Source of the DNA: an uncultured Ruminococcus sp.
GTDB taxonomy: Bacteria > Bacillota > Clostridia > Oscillospirales > Ruminococcaceae
Direction: 5' to 3'
Length of the DNA: 10,741 nt
Assembly (NCBI GenBank): GCA_947176565.1
Contig: CAMWRC010000021.1
Span: forward strand, 1-10,741
Positions 7,337 through 10,741 of this stretch are shown one piece after another (the stretch's first letter is position 1; every line of letters starts with the position of its first letter). Position numbers and translations under genes: made by a program. The notes beneath the pieces were generated by a model that saw nothing but the letters and a program-made list of their open reading frames with translations, made no database searches and was not told the origin of the DNA.

Positions 7337-9494
7337 GGATATTGCAGAAAGAGTGTTTCAAAAAGGAGATGAGATTCTCAGAAGAAAACAGAAAAGAATT
7401 GCGCTGATAAAGAAAAATACTCTTATTATTTCGGAAATATGCGCCGCTATTATTATATGTATCGGAATTTGGAAAACCGATGATATAAGAATCTTTCCAC
7501 ATAATAATTTTCCTGATAATATCGTTACAGAATCGGAAAATAACATAGAAAATTCAATTCCTGTTTCCACTTCGGAATATAAGAAAAATGAAATTTATAC
7601 GTCCGAAACCGTTGCAGTAGCTGAAACTGACACAGAAAGAGAAAGTAATACCTCTGTATTTTCAACAGAATCAGCAGTGGAAATTACATCACAAGACATG
7701 GTTATTGAGAATAACAACAATACAGCGCAAACACAAACATCTTTGCAGACAGATTCACAGACAATTGTACAAACACCTTTGCAGACAGCTATACAGAATA
7801 ATTTACAGACATCTGTACAAACCGATTTGCAGACAATTTCAATCACAACAGAAATTCAACCACCAATAACAGTCTGCACAACAACGCAGACATATGATGA
7901 AGGGAGCTATTATATGAACAAGCTTACATCTTTTTTCACATCAGCAATTGTAATTGCAGCTTCAGCTACGCCTATCATAGGCAATGCTGAATACAATATC
8001 GACACATCAAGATACTGGTCCGGCGAAAAAGAAATATTTGCAAAAATGGACAGCGGAGAACTTGATCTCGATATCAACGGCGACGGAGTATTTGATATCT
8101 TTGACGGTTACACGATGCAACGCTATTTCGACCATTGGGTAGATCCAGATTATGTGTTTACAGATCCGGAAATGGAAGAACAGGCTTATGCAGTTATGTA
8201 TCAGGCAGTGGATCTGGAAACAAGAAACCGCATTGAAGCTATCGCCGATTATAACGGAGACGGAGAAGTGACTGGTATAGATATGAGTCACCTTACACGG
8301 TATTTTATCATAAACCGAAGGCTTGAAGCAAAATATCTTGACCCTTCTTACTATGCCACGGAATCTCCCTGCCACTCTCATAATCATATTGGATACTACT
8401 GGACTTCAGAAGAACGTTATGTATACCATTTGATTAATAATATGGAATATCTTAATGCAGGATATGACATTGTAGCTGAAATGTACGAAAACGGAACAAT
8501 TGACCTTGATATCAATGGTAATGGTCAGCTTGACGTTGGCGATGTGTATGACGTCTATGTATATGAAGACCAAAACCCACGTTTTGACGACAACGACTGT
8601 AGTGAATATATGACCGCTGAAGAAGTTAACCGCTGTAGAGAAGCGCTCTCACATTATCCGCGTTCACCCTATATTAGCACTTACAAGGCGGATTTCCTAT
8701 ATTATTTAACACATTACGTTGTAGGACATATCGAACTGAAGCCTGAATATTTCACGGAGGAATATTATCAGGAAACATACGGCAGCAATTATTATCGTGC
8801 GTACAGTGGCATTATCTCTGCCCGTATAAAGCAGGCGGCAGCGTACCTTGGGTTAAAACCTGACGAAGACGCTTGGATAAAATATGATAGAGACGATTTT
8901 TATGATTTCTTCAATGCTTACTGCAATGATGTTGAAAGCGGTCTGCGTTCCGCCCCTGATGTAAATATGGACGGAGTTGTTGACTACTATGATTACTTTG
9001 CTTCCAACATCTATTTTGAAGACTTAATGAACAACAAAACTGCCGATGAGAGTATACTTCCTGCGGATATATGGAACAATCTTGCAGAAAACTGTGACTT
9101 CAACGGAAACGGCACAAGCAAGGACATCATTGATATTCTCACGATACAGATGTATGTAGTTAAAAATGCAGAAATCGACAATTTTGACGAGATTTACAAC
9201 AACTATAAGGAAAGTCTCGGCGGAACTCCCGAAAGCAGCATTGAAGACTTAAGCTATGAGGATAATCTCAAAATCCTTTCGGAGATTGAAAAGAATGACT
9301 TTGTTTACGGCGATGCCAATGAAGACGGTGATCTTACAGTAGCTGATGCAACATTGATATTGCAGTCACTCGGAAATGCTGACAAGTACCCTCTTACGCC
9401 GCAGGGCAAATTAAATGCAGATATTTACGGAGACGGAGATGGAGTTTCAGCTTCTGACGCACTTGAAATTCAGAAAATTCTTGCAGATAAATAA
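7323..9494 (+). CDS. Putative membrane anti-sigma segment joined in frame to an EF-hand-rich dockerin type I protein
   Basis: One 723-aa frame with two parts. The start at 7323 follows AGGAG (7308-7312) and overlaps the sigma gene by 14 nt. Residues 1-32 are a charged cytoplasmic tail (MKSYEDIAERVFQKGDEIL and following), 33-50 a single membrane helix, and 51-195 a Ser/Thr/Gln-rich stretch with QT repeats (136-171). This layout and position suit an anti-sigma factor, although no named anti-sigma domain is recognised. At residue 198 begins a full signal peptide (to about 222, cleaved after GNA). The rest is Asp/Tyr-rich with EF-hand-like loops at 250, 309, 396, 546 and 592 (for example DINGDGVFDIFD, DYNGDGEVTGID, DVNMDGVVDYYD). 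It ends in a type I dockerin: first calcium loop from Asp664, second from Asp700, with the one-residue longer second loop seen in ruminococci. The dockerin predicts docking to a scaffoldin cohesin. The large middle region has no recognised enzyme domain. Whether one or two proteins are made is open. Confidence 0.75.
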   Translation: MKSYEDIAERVFQKGDEILRRKQKRIALIKKNTLIISEICAAIIICIGIWKTDDIRIFPHNNFPDNIVTESENNIENSIPVSTSEYKKNEIYTSETVAVAETDTERESNTSVFSTESAVEITSQDMVIENNNNTAQTQTSLQTDSQTIVQTPLQTAIQNNLQTSVQTDLQTISITTEIQPPITVCTTTQTYDEGSYYMNKLTSFFTSAIVIAASATPIIGNAEYNIDTSRYWSGEKEIFAKMDSGELDLDINGDGVFDIFDGYTMQRYFDHWVDPDYVFTDPEMEEQAYAVMYQAVDLETRNRIEAIADYNGDGEVTGIDMSHLTRYFIINRRLEAKYLDPSYYATESPCHSHNHIGYYWTSEERYVYHLINNMEYLNAGYDIVAEMYENGTIDLDINGNGQLDVGDVYDVYVYEDQNPRFDDNDCSEYMTAEEVNRCREALSHYPRSPYISTYKADFLYYLTHYVVGHIELKPEYFTEEYYQETYGSNYYRAYSGIISARIKQAAAYLGLKPDEDAWIKYDRDDFYDFFNAYCNDVESGLRSAPDVNMDGVVDYYDYFASNIYFEDLMNNKTADESILPADIWNNLAENCDFNGNGTSKDIIDILTIQMYVVKNAEIDNFDEIYNNYKESLGGTPESSIEDLSYEDNLKILSEIEKNDFVYGDANEDGDLTVADATLILQSLGNADKYPLTPQGKLNADIYGDGDGVSASDALEIQKILADK
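7728..7835 (+). repeat. 12-nt (4-codon) degenerate tandem repeat encoding xxQT
   Basis: About nine units of four codons encode QTQT followed by SLQT, DSQT, IVQT, PLQT, AIQN, NLQT, SVQT and DLQT. The CAG/CAA-ACA pairs keep a 12-nt period. The repeat lies between the membrane helix and the internal signal peptide, so it would act as an extended, probably wall-spanning spacer whose length can change in steps of four residues without breaking the frame. Confidence 0.75.
7899..7988 (+). other. Internal ribosome binding site, ATG and signal peptide inside the anti-sigma/dockerin frame
   Basis: GAAGGGAG (7899-7906) is followed after 7 nt by ATG at 7914, in frame with the long ORF. The same 8-nt site with the same 7-nt gap begins the sigma gene (6767-6782). 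The 25 codons from 7914 read as a classical Sec signal peptide: MNKL, a hydrophobic core (FFTSAIVIAASATPIIG) and a cleavage-type GNA-EY end. Translation from here would give a secreted dockerin protein of 526 aa (about 501 after cleavage) separate from the upstream segment. The two TAT codons just before the ATG are each one substitution away from a stop. Confidence 0.7.
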
Positions 9495-9513
9495 GAACTT
9501 TTGTTAATTAGAT

Positions 9514-9557
9514 AAAAATATCCCCTCAGAAACTCAGTTTTTGAGGGGATATTTTTT
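9514..9557. terminator. Bidirectional intrinsic terminator between the dockerin gene and the GH3 gene
   Basis: A perfect 15-bp stem (9514-9528 with 9542-9556), G+C-rich at its inner end and A/T at its base, encloses a 13-nt loop that can pair further (AAAC with GTTT). A-run on the left and T-run on the right give a U-tract on both strands. It lies 19 nt after the dockerin stop and also serves the convergent GH3 gene. Confidence 0.88.
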
Positions 9558-9584
9558 ATCCTGCTCCGATTCCTCAGAGCCTGT

Positions 9585-9629
9585 TTATAGTAATCCCACT
9601 TGAAATCAAAATAAGTATGATTACTATAA
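9585..9629. repeat. Right copy of the flanking repeat, forming an 11-bp perfect inverted repeat
   Basis: Arms 9585-9595 and 9619-9629 are exact reverse complements and flank a 23-nt loop. The left arm and most of the loop (9586-9616) are the partner of the direct repeat at 6650-6680. The right arm contains the GH3 stop codon (9624-9626). With no T-run after it, the hairpin is not itself a convincing terminator; a small palindromic insertion (MITE-like or REP-like) is the simplest guess. Confidence 0.6.
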
Positions 9630-10741
9630 TGATTTCAGAGGTCTGACTTCAAGCTGTAATGATGCCGCTGAATCAAATCCGGCATACAGAATAAAATCAT
9701 TACTTTCAATTACTCTTTTTCCGTTTTCGTCCACAACTTCAAAGGCACTTTCCGGAATTGGAATCTCAACTTCTCTGCTTTCATGTTTTTTCAGGAAAAT
9801 CCGCCTGAATCCGCATAAGCTGCGGTTCGGAACGGCATTGCGGCTATTGCTCTTGATATAAATCTGTACAACATCTTCCGTATCGAAATCACCGTCATTC
9901 GTCACGGTAACTTTGACTTTTCCGTCAGTGAATCTCATATCCGAACAGGTCATATGCGAATATGTCAAACCATATCCGAAAGGATAAAGTATATTATCCT
10001 GAGCGTACCTGTATGTACGGTTTTTCATGGAATAATCCGTGAAATCCGGCAGTTTGTCCGCTGTTTCGTAAAACGTAACCGGAAGCTTTCCCGATGGCGA
10101 AACATTACCGAAAAGTATATCCGCCAATGCCTTTCCGCCCATCTGTCCTGCATACCATGCCTGAATCAGAGCATCACAGTCCGCCTCCACATTTATGGAA
10201 CTCCCCGAAGCATTGACAATAATAACCGGCTTTCCTGTTTTCATGACAGCTTTTATAAGTTTTCTCTGCGATTTGGGAAGTCTTAAATCCGGCTTGTCTC
10301 CGGACGAAAATTCATTGCCTGTATCGCCCTCCTCACCCTCAATGGACGAATCAAGTCCGACGCAGAGTATAACAACATCTGAATATTCCGCAGCGATTTC
10401 AGCTTCTGCAAGACGGTCGTCCGCCGCGGCAAGTCCCATAATTCTGTCCTTATACAGGTGGCAGCCCTGAGAATACATCACACGTCCGCCAAATTCGTCC
10501 TGAATGCCCTCAAGAAATGTTATATATCTGTCTGCTGTGCCGTTGTAATTTCCCTCAAGAGCAGTTCTGCTGTCGGCATTTGGTCCGATTATGGCTATCG
10601 TCTGAATCTTTGTCCGGTCAAGAGGAAGTATTCCGTTATTTTTCAGCAGAACCATTGACCTTCTCGAACATTCAAGCGAAAATGCCTTATGCTCATCACA
10701 CGATATTATACTGCTGTTCAATACGTCATATTCCGTGGATT
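9624..10741 (-). CDS. Glycoside hydrolase family 3, C-terminal part (runs off the window)
   Basis: C-terminal half of a GH3 enzyme (beta-glucosidase or beta-xylosidase type) that releases terminal sugars from oligosaccharides. The frame stays open to the window edge (upstream codons read STEYDV), so the TTG at 10721 is not taken as a start. Counting from that Leu: the linker into the second domain is CSRRSMVLLKNNGILPL (18-34); the GH3 C-terminal alpha/beta sandwich spans about 40-255, with IAIIGPNAD, GLDSSIEGEEGDTGN (the loop that carries the acid/base in this family), LRLPKSQRKLI, WYAGQMGG and YPFGYGLTYS; an Fn3-like domain (about 265-360) follows. The N-terminal barrel with the nucleophile Asp lies outside the window. 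No signal peptide can be judged. The EGEEGDTGN and SGDKPDL segments resemble xylosidase-like GH3 proteins of rumen bacteria, but substrate is uncertain. The stop TAG falls inside an inverted repeat. Confidence 0.92.
   Translation of the reverse strand, partial: STEYDVLNSSIISCDEHKAFSLECSRRSMVLLKNNGILPLDRTKIQTIAIIGPNADSRTALEGNYNGTADRYITFLEGIQDEFGGRVMYSQGCHLYKDRIMGLAAADDRLAEAEIAAEYSDVVILCVGLDSSIEGEEGDTGNEFSSGDKPDLRLPKSQRKLIKAVMKTGKPVIIVNASGSSINVEADCDALIQAWYAGQMGGKALADILFGNVSPSGKLPVTFYETADKLPDFTDYSMKNRTYRYAQDNILYPFGYGLTYSHMTCSDMRFTDGKVKVTVTNDGDFDTEDVVQIYIKSNSRNAVPNRSLCGFRRIFLKKHESREVEIPIPESAFEVVDENGKRVIESNDFILYAGFDSAASLQLEVRPLKSL

Noticed and set aside
7728..7835. Possible CRISPR-like array
   Set aside because: The period is 12 nt with no spacers, and the repeat is in frame inside a coding region.
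9585..9629. Hairpin as the GH3 terminator
   Set aside because: The stem is A/T-rich with a 23-nt loop and no T-run after it on the minus strand; the 9514-9557 hairpin is a far better terminator.

Overview
The window looks like a chromosomal segment of a fibre-degrading, low-to-mid GC Firmicute, most likely a Ruminococcus or close relative in the Oscillospiraceae. The evidence is a type I dockerin with the ruminococcal style of second repeat, an ECF sigma gene overlapping a membrane-anchored dockerin ORF, a GH3 glycosidase, a dapL/dapF lysine-diaminopimelate pair and YesN-like response regulators. No rRNA, tRNA, CRISPR array, transposase or phage gene is visible. The organism assignment is inference from gene content, not from a marker gene.

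Left part (1-3647), cell-wall precursors. A secreted lipoprotein with a Big_2 domain and a VanY-type D,D-carboxypeptidase domain (45-1397, +) converges on dapF-dapL (3573 to 1476, -), which make meso-diaminopimelate for peptidoglycan and lysine. A bidirectional hairpin terminator (1431-1470) separates them. The dap pair has a good sigma-A type promoter at 3619-3647.

Middle (3711-6627), a compact soluble phosphorelay. A perfect TTGACA-N17-TATAAT promoter drives three tightly packed genes: a receiver-HPt protein, a receiver-AraC regulator and a receiver-histidine kinase. All three carry receivers, none has a membrane segment, and no ligand sensor domain is recognisable. The operon ends in an intrinsic terminator.

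Right part (6650-9629), an ECF sigma factor, an overlapping one-pass membrane (putative anti-sigma) segment and a long Asp-rich protein ending in a dockerin. The last two are in one uninterrupted reading frame (7323-9494), yet a ribosome binding site, ATG and complete signal peptide sit inside that frame at 7899-7988. The locus may be an in-frame fusion of two genes, or one frame giving two products. It is bracketed by two direct copies of a 31-base repeat (6650 and 9586, 27/31 identical). This is the most unusual part of the window.

Right edge (9624-10741, -). The C-terminal half of a GH3 glycosidase runs off the window. Its stop codon lies inside a perfect 11-bp inverted repeat that belongs to the right-hand copy of the repeat.
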